64,000 nt of DNA from Cannabis sativa (Eukaryota > Streptophyta > Magnoliopsida > Rosales > Cannabaceae). A program made the translations under genes and the position numbers. Shown piece by piece: positions 33,701-46,700 of the stretch (its first letter is position 1; every line of letters begins with the position of its first letter). The DNA lies in the NCBI RefSeq assembly GCF_029168945.1, contig NC_083606.1:14968041-15032040 (forward strand). The letters run 5' to 3'. The notes beneath the pieces were generated by a model. It was not told where the DNA came from. It did not search any database and saw only the letters and a program-made list of their open reading frames with translations.

Positions 33701-36524
33701 TAACTATTGAGGAGGCTACTTTTTGTGACATTCAGGTGATACATTCAGCACCATGACTTTTTACTCTCAATAGTTGTTAGCATTTTTTTCTTTTGACTAG
33801 TTTTTCCCACTCTCTAAAATTTATTGTCGTTTTACTAATTTTGAAATTGTGGTATATGTCTTTTGGGTGTGGAAGGGGACTCTATCTACTTCTTAGAAGT
33901 TATATTTAATTGGTGAATTTTGTTTCTTGACTAGTCTTATAGCACAGTTATGTTAAAGAGACCTTGTATTAAAGTGGTTCTCAATTTATTGGATGTCACA
34001 ATTTTTCTAATATTATATATTTTATGATATGCTCTTGATTCCCTCTAAGGCAAGGAAAATGGAGCTTCATCAAGCAATTGTCAAAATAGAACAAGGAGGT
34101 AGTGCTGATGGTATCCTTCAGGTAATCTATGACTAATTAATTATAATGTGTTGTTAAAAGTTCTTGATAAATTTATTTTTACTGACAATGCAGTACTTAT
34201 AGGTCCGTGCTGATCGTATACAACATGATCTCGAGGAGCTTTTGAAGGCTTTAACCGAACGTTGCAAGAAATATGGATTACATGTCAAGTCAAGTGCAAT
34301 AATTGAGCTTCCTAAAGGTACGCTTTTCTTTCTCAATGTTTACCTGCTGCAACCTTCAACAAAGAACCTTTGTTAGATAGAGAGCACAAATACATATAAA
34401 CATGCTACATAATTGTGTATAAGTATGCAATATTTGTCAAAATACACCTTCTCTAAGATGAGCCTATATACTTGTTTCTGGTGAATTTTGAGGTACTTAC
34501 AAATGGTTCATTATTAGAATTTACTTCTTTCTTCATGCTTCACAACAATGGTTGTCTCTAATTTCCATCCCCATTTTCAAATTAGTCAAAGTAGTTTTGA
34601 ATATGTGAAAATTTCTTGTCAATTGGAGAAATGAGAAACTAATAGTAGTACACATAATTACAACCTGTTATTTTTGTTTTTATATTGCCTCAACAGTTAA
34701 CATGATTGTGTTTCATTTATGAACTACTTAAGGCTGGGAACCTGGTATTCAAGAGGGAGCAGCAGTTTGGGATGAGGAATGGAATAAGTTTCAAGATGAA
34801 GGTTTGCTCTCTAGTGTTTTTGTTTAGAATTTTTTTGATCTTTGCTAAACAGAATCAATTTTATCGATGCATTGAAGTAAAGTATTTTTGAAAATATGTT
34901 GACTGATACCTGTTTATTTATGTGGAAACAAAAATTAAAACTTTTAGGATTTGTAAATGACATCACAGCTGATGTTAGTCCAACATCTCAGTTAGCTTCT
35001 GTTCAGAGAGAAGTTGATGGTGACCTTGAGAATGAATCAGTATTCTCCCATAATGAAGATGATTATGCAAGAAGCTTTCGTGATAGTCCATTCGTAGAAA
35101 GTCCAACTCAAGAATTTTCAGACACTCATTATGGTAAAGGTTCTGAATCAGATGCAGAAACTCATAGGTGGGGGTAGATTATTTCTTTGTTTATTATCCT
35201 CTTGAATAATTTTATCCCTTTGCTGATTTAAAATCTCTCCCCGCAGAAGCTTTGATGAATCAACTTGGGGTGCTTTCGACAATAATGATGATTCCGACTC
35301 TATTTGGGGATTTGATGCTTCAAAAACCAATGTAAGTGTTTGCTTTCCAAAGTTCCCTTTTCCTAGCCTTTTAATTCAATACTGAAACTTGCCAGATTTT
35401 TCTCTGTTAAATATTCACCTAAAGGTGTTCTAAATAAAGGCTATTTAAATTTCCTAAAAGCTTTTTTTTAGTTGAACTTATATATGAAGTCTAAATGTCA
35501 AAAGTGAAAGGCATTGTGGACCTGGAAATAATGTGATTTACGTCCTTCAATTGTTAGCTTGATACATGAAACCTTTATTTGAAGAAGTTATTTTTTCTTG
35601 TTAAGTCATTCTACATGTGGACCTGGAATGCATTTTACCTACTTCCGATTTGTACCCATATCTCTGAACTATTTAAGGTTATAATAAGAGATAAGAGCAA
35701 GAGGAGAGAGACAACAACTGATTACTAGCAAGCATTGAAAGGTTTTATCTAGTGCTTAGAATTTTTCAAGATTTCATCATTGGGCATGTGCTTAGGCTAT
35801 GAACTATAACTAAAATGAATTTATAAAAATTGGATGTACTTGTGTCTATGCCTAATGAGATGCAATTTCTCTTAAAGGCACACTGTTAAGCTCTACAATG
35901 ACATTAGTTTTATACTACTGTTTCATTTGTTGTTATCATTATTAAACTTTCATAGTTTCTTCATAATCTTAATTATCGTTTTGTGTAACTCATGTCATCC
36001 TTTTCCTTTAGGATTTAGAATCTGAGAAGCACAAAGATGCCTTTGGTTCAGACAGTTTTACAATCAACCCAGTGAGAACGAGATCTCCTAATTCAGAAAG
36101 CACATTTCAGAGAAAAAGCACCTTTATTTTTGATGATTCTGTGCCTGGCACACCACTTTCTAGGTTCGGCAACTCACCAAGGTACAGTGAGGTAGGGGAT
36201 CACTACTTCGACAATTTCTCGAGATTTGATTCCTTCAGCACGCACGATGCCAGATTTTCTTCTCAGCCTGAGAGGCTCACACGATTTGACTCCATAAATA
36301 GTTCGAAAGATTTTGGCCAAAATTCCTTCTTGAGATTTTCCACCATGGGAAGCTCCAGAGATTTTGGTCAGAATCATGAGAGGTTGACAAGGCTCGACTC
36401 CATAAATAGCACAAAAGACTTTGGGGCCAACGGTGGTGGTGCCTTCTCATTCGACGACACTGATCCATTCGGCTCCTCCGGTCCATTTAAGGTCTCATCT
36501 CCTAAGAAAAGTTCTGATAGATGA
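30760..36524 (+). CDS. EH1: EH-domain protein, AtEH1/Pan1-like (TPLATE complex subunit), 985 aa
   Basis: Thirteen exons keep phase throughout: 30760-30894, 31256-32306, 32393-32617, 32703-32929, 33038-33112, 33484-33555, 33637-33735, 34050-34121, 34203-34317, 34733-34801, 34948-35167, 35247-35331, 36012-36524 (CDS 2958 nt). Splice sites are GT-AG except the donor after 32929, which is GC. The first EH domain starts MAGPNMDQFEAYFRKADLDG, with EF-hand loop DLDGDGRISGAEA and then GFLGRPEFYNALRLV. A P/S/Q/N-rich linker follows. The second EH domain (about residues 360-435) has DTDRDGRITGEQA and LSDQDNDSMLSLKEF. Residues about 547-690 are a coiled coil (KYEEKYKHVAEIASKL). The tail has repeated RFDSINSSKDFG/RLDSINSTKDFG units and a DPF motif near the end. 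In plants these proteins work at the plasma membrane in clathrin-mediated endocytosis as TPLATE subunits. Arabidopsis EH1 is of similar length; EH2 is longer. An in-frame ATG at 30712 is taken as upstream. Confidence 0.93.
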
Positions 36525-37136
36525 TCTTATTTTATTGCATTTTCTCGATTTTACTGTGGTAGTATTAGGGGATTGTTGAATCACGTAGCTATTAGTATTA
36601 TTATGATTTTTGTGCATTGTTGTATAGCATCTCCAATTTAGTGCTAAATAAAAAATCTTTGTTATATCTTGATTTTTTTGTAAAAAATCTTTCTCCACTT
36701 TAAAATTTGTGCTAAATTTAGCACAAAATATAACACAACTAATGCACTTGTTTGTTTTATATTTATATATATTATTCTTATTTTGCAATGAGTTAATTTT
36801 AATAACATTTTTATTATGTCATTATTTTTTAAAATATATATATGTAAGTTATTGATTATTATTATTAATGACAATTATTTTTTATATTAATTCACATCTT
36901 AATTTGTTATTATGTATTGGAGCATAATTGCAAATAGTGATAAAATATAATATTCAGAGGGTTCGTTTGATAAACTATATATAAAGGTCGTATTGTATTA
37001 AATAACATGTAACACTATACTTGGATAAAACTTTGTATTGTATTAATTATTACGACCATAAATTTTAATACAATGTGAATCGTATTATTTAATACATAAC
37101 AAATGATTCGTATTAACTTGTATTATAATATTTAGA
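36525..37136. other. 3' flank of EH1
   Basis: The 3' UTR lies at the start. From about 36630 a CATCTCCAATTTAGTGCTAAA sequence with TTAGCAC repeats resembles a small MITE. At 36957-37130 a TA-rich stretch with GTATTGTATTAA repeats on both strands may be another. No clear ends or target repeats were found. Confidence 0.35.
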
Positions 37137-37310
37137 AAGGGTCTAGGGTTGGGGATCCGACACTAGACCCGAACTTCGGACCCAGCACTAGACCCCAGAT
37201 ACAACCTATGGACCCAGATCCAAACCTAGGATCTTGACCCGTATCCCAGACCTTAGACCCTAGACCTGAACTAGGATCTGAACCAAGACCCAAACCTGAA
37301 CCCAGGAAAA
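37137..37310. repeat. Degenerate GACCC-type minisatellite
   Basis: Irregular units built on CTAGACCC, GGACCCAG and CTAGGATCT repeat about every 12-18 bases. The frame on the minus strand reads Gly/Ser/Leu-rich and is a by-product. Confidence 0.7.
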
Positions 37311-38528
37311 TTTTCAAAAATAATCTTTTTATATTTTATTTCCAATTTTACGGCTTAAAGTTTTTATTTATAAAAATACAATTGTAAAGTTTTAAAATTA
37401 CAAAAATACACTTTACTCAGCAAAAATTAAGAAAACAACTAAAAAAACAATGAGAAATCAACCTCACGACAACTATGAGTCATAAATAAACTATAAAACA
37501 ACAAAATATAATCTTGTGACAACTATAATACAATTATAAATAAACTATAAAAAATAAAAAAAAAAAAACGGTTTATTATTTTTACTGAAGAGATATTTTT
37601 GTAAATGAAAAGGTTCAAAGCATAAAAATTAAAAAAAATAAAAATCGTGTTGTAATTTTTTTTTTCAAAATTTTAGTCTATTATGTAAAAAAAAATTAAT
37701 CAATATATAAAAACAAGAAAATACAAAAAAGGAAAAAAAAAATTACAAAAATACTATGGGCCGACTCATTAAACATTTATACAGCCCACATACAAATATT
37801 TACAAAAATGCCACATGCTCTAAACCTTCAGCCGCATGGAACGAACGATGAAGATGAACATACCTTGATCGTTTCAAATCAACAAAACAACCAAAATGAA
37901 ACCAAAACGAAGGAAGTACAACCATTAATTCCGGCGAAATCAACTGAAAAAGAAGACCTGCAATAATCTAAATAGAAATTTACGAAAAAAAAAAAACCAG
38001 AAAGACTGGGAAGAAACTGAAATTACACAATTATTTTCGGTTTTATTCGATCAAAACAACTCCCCCTAATATCGAAATCCAGATTCATGAAATGCAGATC
38101 TGGAGCTCCCCCCGAATCCAAAACAAGGTATGATGTGAACATTTTTTAAAAAAAACCTCATGAACAATAGATCTACGTTAAATACAGTTGCATTTTGGTT
38201 GATTACTATTTCTAATGTAGAATATATTTTTTAAAAACTACAATAATAAGAGCAAATTCGAATTAAGGGACAACAAGTTACGTATAAGTCTATTTATTTT
38301 TTGTTTTGGTTGTCTTATAGTTGCATTATCGTTTTATGATAGTTTATATATTATGCAAGTAGCAAAACCATAATAAAACTACAAAACAACTGTAAACAAA
38401 CTAAAATACAGAAAAAACTCGTTGAACATCAACATCCATGATAAATCAAATTGTTACCCATTGATGATATAAAAATGGACAGGAAACAACTAGACAAAAA
38501 TATATTCCCAAAAAAATACATACAGAAC
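37311..38528. other. AT-rich stretch without recognised gene
   Basis: Low-complexity A-rich DNA. At 37800-38130 there is a slightly GC-richer part (CAGCCGCATGGAACGAACG, GATCTGGAGCTCCCCCCG) that may belong to the same decayed element as 40439-41240, in which the solo LTR landed. No domain was recognised. Confidence 0.3.
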
Positions 38529-40438
38529 TGTTGGAAATTATTTTACCAGGATCTTAGATCTACTCACAAGTATGTTGATTAACACCCTAAATATGAACTT
38601 CTAAAACGATTATAAATTAAACACATATAAAGTATGAGAAACTTTACATTGGGTGCAGCAGAATAATATGTCTCCTTCCACTCAGATCTCTAACCCTTGT
38701 ATCTTTTCTGTCGCAGAGTATTATCAAGATCTGAACCTGGATCTCTTTCTCTCCTTTCTTTAGTGTTGAATCTCCTTCTTGTTGAATGTCTTTCTTCACG
38801 ATCTTCCTCACTATGATTGAGGTATCACTTGTTGTGTGTGGGCACTACTCTATCACTAAGAGGTTCGAAATTATTCAAGGAAGAAGAAGAGGGTGAAGGT
38901 GGCGGCTAGGTTTAGAGAGAGAAGGCTCAGGTTTTTCTCTGAAGGAAACAAGATGTGAAAGTGTATATTTCCTGAAGCCTTCACTATCTATTTATAGCAT
39001 ACCACATAGGGTTAGGCTTGAATTATTTGGCATTAAAATAATGAAAATATCAGATGATATTTCCTATAAAAGTGGCCGGCCATGGCTTTATGGATTTGGG
39101 CCTCACTTTTGCAAATTTTGCAGTTTTACCAATTCTGCATCTTACTTTCTCAAAAATGCCAATTTTCAAATTCAACCATTTAAATGCCAATTATAACTAT
39201 TTAATAACTATAAATAATTATTAAATAATATTGTCATTTATCATATTTATTAATTGAACCATACAAAGTATCTTAATTAACAAATATGCCCTAAAAACTC
39301 TTTCTTTACAATTTCGCCCTTACTTAGTGAAAAATTCACAAATAAATAGACATAGTCTAATTTGAGAATTCTAATGATTAATCAAAACTAATTAAATGAG
39401 TCTTACAAGTAATATTGTCTCAACTAGTGGGGGGACCATGGGTCTATATAACCGAGCTTCCAATAAGGAGATCAAGAACTTATAACCTAAATTCACTGAC
39501 TTATTAATTCTTCATTGAATCCACGCATAGAACTTAGAATTGCACTCTCAGTATATAGAACGCTCCATATGTTCCACCATATAGACACGTCATTAGTTAT
39601 CCATTGTTATAATCCTAATTTGATCAATGATCCTCTTTATGAATGATCTACACCGTAAAGGGATTAGATTACCGTAACACCCTACAATGTATTTTATCCT
39701 TAAAACACTTAACCCCGTATAAATGATATTTCAGCTATGTGAAATGAGTACTCCACCATTTATTTTCGTTTGGTCAAGCTCGAAGGAAATCATCCTTTAC
39801 TTTCTATTCGCCAGATAGAAGCTATAGATTCCATATTTATGTTAGCGTTTCCACTCAATTGCACTACAGTGTTCCCAAAATGTACGTATCACCCTGACCC
39901 AAAAGTAGGCTTAACTAACAAATCAAAGAACACGAATAACACTCTTGAGATTGAACCTAATCATATCAGGATTGAGATCATTTGATCTAGGATCAACTAG
40001 GCGATATTGACTTGAATAGATATTACGGTAAGTTTAACTAAATCTATGTCAAAGTTCAATATCGGTCCCTTCCGATGCATACTTCATGCACCCAACCTGA
40101 GCTTTACTTTAACCAATGCTCTGGAAAGAACATAGCATTCTACCAAATGCAAGTAAACTCTGTTGTAGATTATCATATCAGTAAAACCCTGTGTCTGATA
40201 AATCTAGAAATCTTTATTCACATAGTCATGTTTACTTTCCACTGTGTTGACAACACAATAAATAGGATCAAGTATGTGAAAAGGGTTTGAAATGAATTTA
40301 TAAATCAAATAGACAAGAAATTGATAACATGAACCAAAACATACACAAATGAATGAAAAATACTTATGTTTCTTTATTGATGTTGAATAAAATGGATTAC
40401 ATTGAAATGGAGTTTTATTTAGGGCATAAAACCCAACA
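38529..40438 (-). mobile_element. Solo LTR (1910 bp), same copia family as the right-edge element
   Basis: It begins TGTTGGAAATTATTTTACCA and ends AAAACCCAACA, with a perfect AGAAC duplication on both sides (38524-38528, 40439-40443). It aligns by eye along its whole length with the LTR at 57450-59345. The sense strand is taken as minus from the polypurine tract beside that other copy; read that way it begins TGTTGGGTTTTATGCCC. Confidence 0.93.
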
Positions 40439-40819
40439 AGAACGTATTTACACTATTAAAAAACTATGAAAAAACTAATACAAACTGAGAATAGATCAAA
40501 TGAAGAAACTGAAATGAAAAACAATAAAACATCTAGAAAAACAAAAACTATTAAAAAAAAGATAACAAAATGAAATAGAAATTAAGACTAAACAAACAAA
40601 AATAAAAAACTCATAAAAAGAACAAATAAATTAAAGTAAAAAATTAGAAGCCCTAAAAAACCAAACAAAACTAAACGAAATGCTAAAATGAAAAACCTAG
40701 AATAGTAAAATCGAAAAACATAAGACACACAAATGGCAAATACAAACAAATTTCAAATAAGGGTGAAACAAAAAAGAAACTAAAATCAAACCTTATACCG
40801 AACACCAACTCCATCTTGA

Positions 40820-41047
40820 TCATTTTTTTTTAGCATCATCTTGAGGAATTTTTTCATGGGCAGCCACCTTTGATTTCTTCTTTAGAGGAGCTCGCCCACG
40901 TTTCGACAATGGAGGAGCAAAATCAGTGTCATCCTCCTTAACAACAGGTCATTTACCCTTGTTTCTATTAGCTAAAGATTTCAACCCCATTTTAGAATTT
41001 TTTTATTGAACAGGGGAAGGAGTTGATGAAGAACGAGTTACAGCCAT
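40820..41047 (-). pseudogene. Short Lys-rich N-terminal ORF remnant, unidentified
   Basis: From ATG at 41047 the frame reads MAVTRSSSTPSPVQ, stop, KNSKMGLKSLANRNKGK, stop, PVVKEDDTDFAPPLSKRGRA, then PLKKKSKVAAHEK and a final stop at 40820. Two in-frame stops interrupt it. It looks like the start of a basic, nuclear-type protein such as those carried by Mutator-like elements with Ulp1 genes, but no diagnostic domain is visible. Confidence 0.3.
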
Positions 41048-41277
41048 ATTTATATATGGATTAAGAGAAAAATAAAAAGAGGGAAAACGGTTATGGGATT
41101 CGGTTAATGGGAGTTGAAAAAAAATTTGAAGAACAAAAAGTAGAGGAAAAATAGAGTTGGGATCATGGAGAAGGAAGTGTTCAGCTATGGAGGTTACTAT
41201 TTTTTAAAAAAAAAATTGAAAAAGAAATGGAAAATAAAAGGAAAAAAAAGAGAAAAAGGAGGGAAATGATGTATAGA

Positions 41278-41302
41278 GTGATTGATGTATTACATCAATC
41301 AC
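41278..41302. repeat. Near-perfect palindrome
   Basis: GTGATTGATGTA, one base, then TACATCAATCAC: 12-bp arms with a single central T, followed by TGACGTG. It lies about 230 bases upstream of the 41047 start on the minus strand. Confidence 0.8.
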
Positions 41303-41720
41303 TGACGTGTCAAAAAGGTTGAATTGTGTGTGCATGTGGTAAAAATGTAATAAACTTAAGGAAATGTGTACAAATGTTGAACTAACCGTGTGGTGGTATA
41401 TGTGTAATAAAGTTAGCATTTTGTATTTTTGGTGTAAAAATTTCTATATTTAATCTATTAAATATATATATATTAGACCAAAATGTTTTTCACACCATTT
41501 CAAAGCACATCATGCCATAATTAATTTTCTCAATATTACAACTACAAATTTTACAATCTTCGTCAAATTCAATTTGATAGACAAAATTAATTTCAAAACT
41601 TGCAACAAATGAAAGGAATTTAAAATAAATAAATATATAAAACCTTAAAACTTCTTTAAGCTTAAAACACATAACTCCCTCTCAAATAGTTTGAGAAACT
41701 TCTTCCTATTTGTGTCTATC
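41303..41720. other. AT-rich spacer before the LINE
   Basis: No gene or clear repeat was recognised. Confidence 0.35.
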
Positions 41721-41780
41721 AAAGTAGCCGAAAAAAAAAAATTTGACAATCAAATCAAACAACACATATCATGCGCAAAG

Positions 41781-41783
<3 letters not shown>

Positions 41784-41837
<54 letters not shown>
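41784..41837. repeat. (CT)n microsatellite in the LINE 5' UTR
   Basis: About 27 perfect CT units. On the sense strand it gives the SLSLSL frames seen here, which are not genes. Confidence 0.95.
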
Positions 41838-41838
<1 letters not shown>

Positions 41839-42416
41839 AATTTTCTAGTGGGTTGTATCCCGTTACAGTTTCTTCTGGTTCCTTTCCAGCTTGATCTCTC
41901 CCTCGTGGTGATTTACTCAACTTTGCTTAATCTTCTCATTTTGTAATTTCCTACCTCTCCCTTCATTTATTGTGATTTAACCCTTTCTTTAAGTCTTTTG
42001 TCCTCTTGCTCTTCTAATTAATTACCTTGCAGCCATTTCTTCGCGTCTCCTTTTCTCTCTTCATTTATTTTCAGATGAAAATCTCCAAAAAAATCTTACT
42101 TCAGGGGTTTTTATCCTTGGATCTTTTGCCCTCTCTCTTTTGATATCCCATCCCCATTAATGGAGGCTGCCTTTTTGGCTCTTTCAAGGAGGAAGTTGAT
42201 GATTACACCTAGGATCCTTGGATTTGGCCTAGGATTTTTGCAGGTAAGGATGATGATCTCTGAAGCTACCTTCCTCAATAAGAATCGTACATGCAAGTAT
42301 TTCTCTAATTCTTCCTGGGTGTGAATACTCTGGCGATCTTTACTTTTCTACTTTCTTTTGCTATCGTTGTCTGGAAAATACTGGGAATCTCTCTTGCCTA
42401 TCTTACTCTGGGAAAT

Positions 42417-43756
42417 GGAGGGTATTACTGAAAATATGGCTCATGTCCTAACTCTTACTGAAAAATAAGCAACTGTCCATGAACTCTTGGATGATGTAGG
42501 AGGGGAATAACAAACTAGGAAAGCCTTCTATCTTGTGTTTCAAGTCCTTACTACTCGAACTATCAAAATTGAGTGGTTTGAAGAGGCTATGAGAAATCCT
42601 TGGATCATTCGAGCTCCTATTACCTTCTCTAATTATGGTAATGGGATGTTCATGGTTGAGTTTGGTTGTGAAGGTGATATGCAGAGGGTGATTGAGGGTC
42701 AGCCATGGCATTTTGACCACTGTTTGGTCACTAGTGCTAATCCAGCTGGCCTTGACACTCTCCTTCCTAACCAACTCAGATACTCTCCCTTTTGGATTCA
42801 AGCCCACTCCATCCCTTTTGGTATGAAGTCCTATAAGCTTGCCAAATTGATTGGAAATGAAGTTGGGGATTTCCTTGAAGTTGATAAAACCACTCTCCTC
42901 AAAGTCTCTAACTTATTCCTTCGTGTGAGAGTTCTGCTTGATGTCTCCAAACCCATTCCAAGAGGTATCCTAGTTGATTTTAGGAATTTTCATAAAGAGA
43001 AATGGTTAAATTTCTAGTATGAAAATCTGTCAAACATTTGTTTCCATTGTGGTATGTTTGATCACACCTTAACTAAATGTGTAACTTATCTAAGAAAGTG
43101 TGATGACAATGCCTACCCACCCCCCACTCCGTTACAAAATCCCTTTGAAAGCCCCTGCTAAGTCTAACTTTAAGCGTAACCCATTTGATCTCTCTAACTC
43201 CTTTCCTTTAGAGGAGCTTCTATTGCCTTATGGAAATGTTGATTAGAGTCTTGCTGCTGCTGTAAGCCAATTTCTTACCACTGAGGATGTTGGTGCAGGA
43301 TCATCCTCCTCTGGCACTGCTATAAGGAGGGATGAGGCTATTTCTCAAAGATTCCTTGAACACAATCCTATTTCTACTCTTGAATTCTCTACCTTTGAGA
43401 GAATCACTTCTGTTCAAGGCTTTAACCCTGGCCTCTGTGGTGTTACTCCATTTGGTGTTCACTTTGATGCCTCTCAAGCTACACCCCCAACAATTGCTAC
43501 TGTTGTGCATACTCCGACTGACATTGAGCCTGAAACTGTTCAGGACATTGCTAGGACTTCTGAGAAGTCCAAAGGTAAAGCTATTGCTGGTGCGAAGCGC
43601 TCTGCCTTCATTCCTCATTCTATCATGGTGGGGGATTCTCTTAGGAATATCCTCAAAAGAGCTCGTGCTAGCCCTGTCATCAATGAAGTTCCATCTGTTG
43701 TTGCTTCTTCCTTTGAACAGGCGGGTGCTGCAGAGCAACCCCGCCCAAAAAAATGA
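42417..43756 (+). pseudogene. LINE ORF1 (DUF4283 and zinc-knuckle protein)
   Basis: The frame begins MEGITENMAHVLTLTEK and is cut by a stop. The main open part, 42535-43017, has RTIKIEWFEEAMRNPW, NGMFMVEFGCEGDM, GQPWHFDHCLV and FWIQAHSIPFGM, the DUF4283 pattern of plant L1 ORF1. After a TAG at 43015 the knuckle CFHCGMFDHTLTKC follows. A proline/serine-rich tail with frameshifts runs to 43756 and overlaps the ORF2 start by 4 bases. It would bind the element RNA if intact. Confidence 0.85.
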
Positions 43757-46700
43757 TTCTTATGAGTTGGAATGCCCATGGGTTGGGGAGTTCCCGGGCA
43801 TTCCGTAATCTCTCCCTTATTGTAAATAATCATAAGCCTAGCTTTCTCTTTATTATGGAGTCTAAGTTGTTAGCTAATCACTGTGATGTACTTAGGACTA
43901 GACTCTCTTTTGACAGTGCTTTTGAAGTTCCTAGAAATGGTCTTGGTGGAGGTCTTTTGTTGTTTTGGAAAAGGATGTTAATGTTACTATTTTGAACTAC
44001 TGCTTAAACCATATTGACTGTATTGTAACTTTTGAGGATAATATAACTAATCACATTTCTTGTTATTATGGCTCCCCTTATGTTCATGATAAAACTCATA
44101 CTTGGACACTTTTAGATAGGCTTTTTGATAATGCCCCTACTTCCCTGGCTCATTCTAGGGGATTTTAATGATTATCTCTCTATTAATGATAGAAGTAGTA
44201 GTTCTTCCCCACCTCACTATGCTATGATTAATTTCCAAAATTTTGTTAGCAAGTACTCTTTATCACCAGTTCATTTTGTGGAAAATAAATTCACATGGAA
44301 GCATAGTTCCACTTATGAATGATTGGAGTGGGGAATTGCTAATGATAAGTGGTTCCACAACTACCCCGAATCCATTCTTCATCATCTTAACTTTTATGGC
44401 TCGGTTTATAGGGTGTTAAAATTAGTTCTTTCTTATGAGAGTATGCACAAAGTGAAGAGTAAAAGATTTCTTTTTGAAAATCATTGGCTTACCGACCCCT
44501 CTTTCTTTACTGCTGTTAGTAATTCTTGGAATCGTTCGAATTTTGATTCTAATAATCATCCTTTATCAAATTTCCTAAGTAAGCAGAACAGTTGTATAAA
44601 TGCTATCCAAACTTGGAATAAATCCTTACTAACATTAATAAAATTGATAGGAAGCTTAGTGATGTCCTTTCTTCCCTTCCTGCTTCTAAAGAGATTTTGT
44701 CTGAAGTTTCAAATCTCCAATCTCAGTTAAACAACCTTCTTTATAAGCAAGAGGTTTTTCGGAAGCAGAGATCTAAAGTTCACTGGCTTAGAGCTGGTGA
44801 CAAAATACCAAATTTTTCCACAATAAAGCCTCATCTCGGAAAAAAAAAACCAATTTCATTAGAAAACTCACTCTTGATGATGGCACTACCATCTCTAGTC
44901 AAGTTGATATTGAGAATGAAATCTGTCGTTTTTTCTCGACTCTCTTCCATTCTCAGGGCAGCAACAGAGATGCTACTAATCACTATTGTCTGTTATTAGT
45001 ACTCGGTTAACTGCTCAACAATTCAACTTGTTGGATGCTCCTTTCACTGCTAATGAAGTCAAGTCGGCTTTGTTTCAGCTTTCAGGAGACAAAGCACCTG
45101 GCTTTGATGGACTTAACGCCTATTTTTACCAAAAAAAAAACTGGAACACTTTAGGGGAGGATCTGTGCATGGAAATTCTTGATATTCTTAACAACAATGC
45201 CAGTATGAACTCTATTAATAGCAATCTCATTGTCCACATCCCAAAAAGATCTAATGCCTCCTCACTTAAAGACTTCAGACCTATTAGCCTTTGCAGAACT
45301 TTGTATAAGATTGTTGCTAAAACTATTGCTAATAGGATTAAGTCTATTATGGAGGACATTATTTCTCCTACTCAGTGCCTTTTTGTCCGATCGACTCATT
45401 TTTGACAATATTTTCATTGCTCAGGAAATGATTCATGCCATTATCCATAGGAAGTTGGGTAAAATTGGGTGGGTGGGTCTTAAGTTGGATATGGAAAAAG
45501 CTTTTGACCGGGTTGAATGGAACTTTCTCTTGGCGATTCTCAAACATTTCAACTTTCCTGATAAAATCACTAACCTTATCTGTCAATGTCTATCCTCTGT
45601 ATCTATTCGATTTAATGTCAATGGTAACATTTCTAAGGAAATCTTTCATTCTCGAGGACTGAGGCAAGGGGATCCCTTGTCTCCCTATTTATTTTTCCTT
45701 TGTTCTGAAGGGCTTTCTGCTGCTCTTTGCATTCAACAGAGACTTGGGAATTTTAAAGGTATTTCAATTGCCTGATCTACTCCGGTGATCTCGCATTTGC
45801 TCTTTGCAGATGACACACTTCTGTTTGCTAAGGCTACTCAACCTTCCTGTAATGCTCTTAAAGTAGCTCTCCAACTTTATCATCAAGCCACTGGCCAGCA
45901 GGTTAATTTTGGCAAATCATCCGTCTTTTTTTCCCCTAACACCCCTCCTTATGTTTCTGATTATTTTTATAATAACCTTCGTCTTTCCGGTAAGCCTTTT
46001 ATGTCCAAGTGCCTTGGGGTCCCTTAATGCTTTGGTAAATCTAAAAAAAGTAGCTTTAATTTTATCCTTGATCATGTCAGTTCTAACCTAAATGTTTGGA
46101 ACAATAATTTTTTTTCTAAAGCGGGTAAAGAAGTTCTCTTAAAGGTTGTCATTCAGGCTATCCCCTCCTATGTTATGTCATGTTATAAATTCCTACCTCT
46201 ACCTGTAAAAAAATTGAGAAGCTCATGGCTCAATTCTGGTGGGGTTCTTTTGGGAAAAATTCTAAAACTCACTGGAAATCTTGGTCCTCACTTTGCAATT
46301 CTAAATTTTTTGGGGGATTGGGTTTTCGTTCTTTAATCCACCATAACCAGGCTTTTTTGGCAAAACAAGCTTGGAGAATTTTTACTACACCTGAATCTCT
46401 TGCTTCTAAAGTTCTTAAAGCTAGATATTTTAAAAACTCTTCTTTTTTGGAAGCAAGGAAAGGTCATTCTCCCTTGTTCTCTTGGACTAGTTTGCTTTGG
46501 GGTAGGGATCTTCTTAAGGATGGGCTTATTTGGAAAATTGGGGATGGAAACTCCATCCGTACCCTTCACGATCCTTGGTTTCCAAATCTCAGGTTTCTTA
46601 GGTACAAGGATAACTAACTTCCTCCCTCAGACAAAGTTAATTTTTTCATCAGTTCTAATGGTCAATGGAATAAGAATAAGTTGTCTAATTATTTTGATAG

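Noticed and set aside
37132..37317. Gly-rich minus-strand frame
   Set aside because: Product of the GACCC minisatellite; no family or gene context.
41691..41946. Two SLSLSL-rich open frames
   Set aside because: They are translations of the (CT)n microsatellite.
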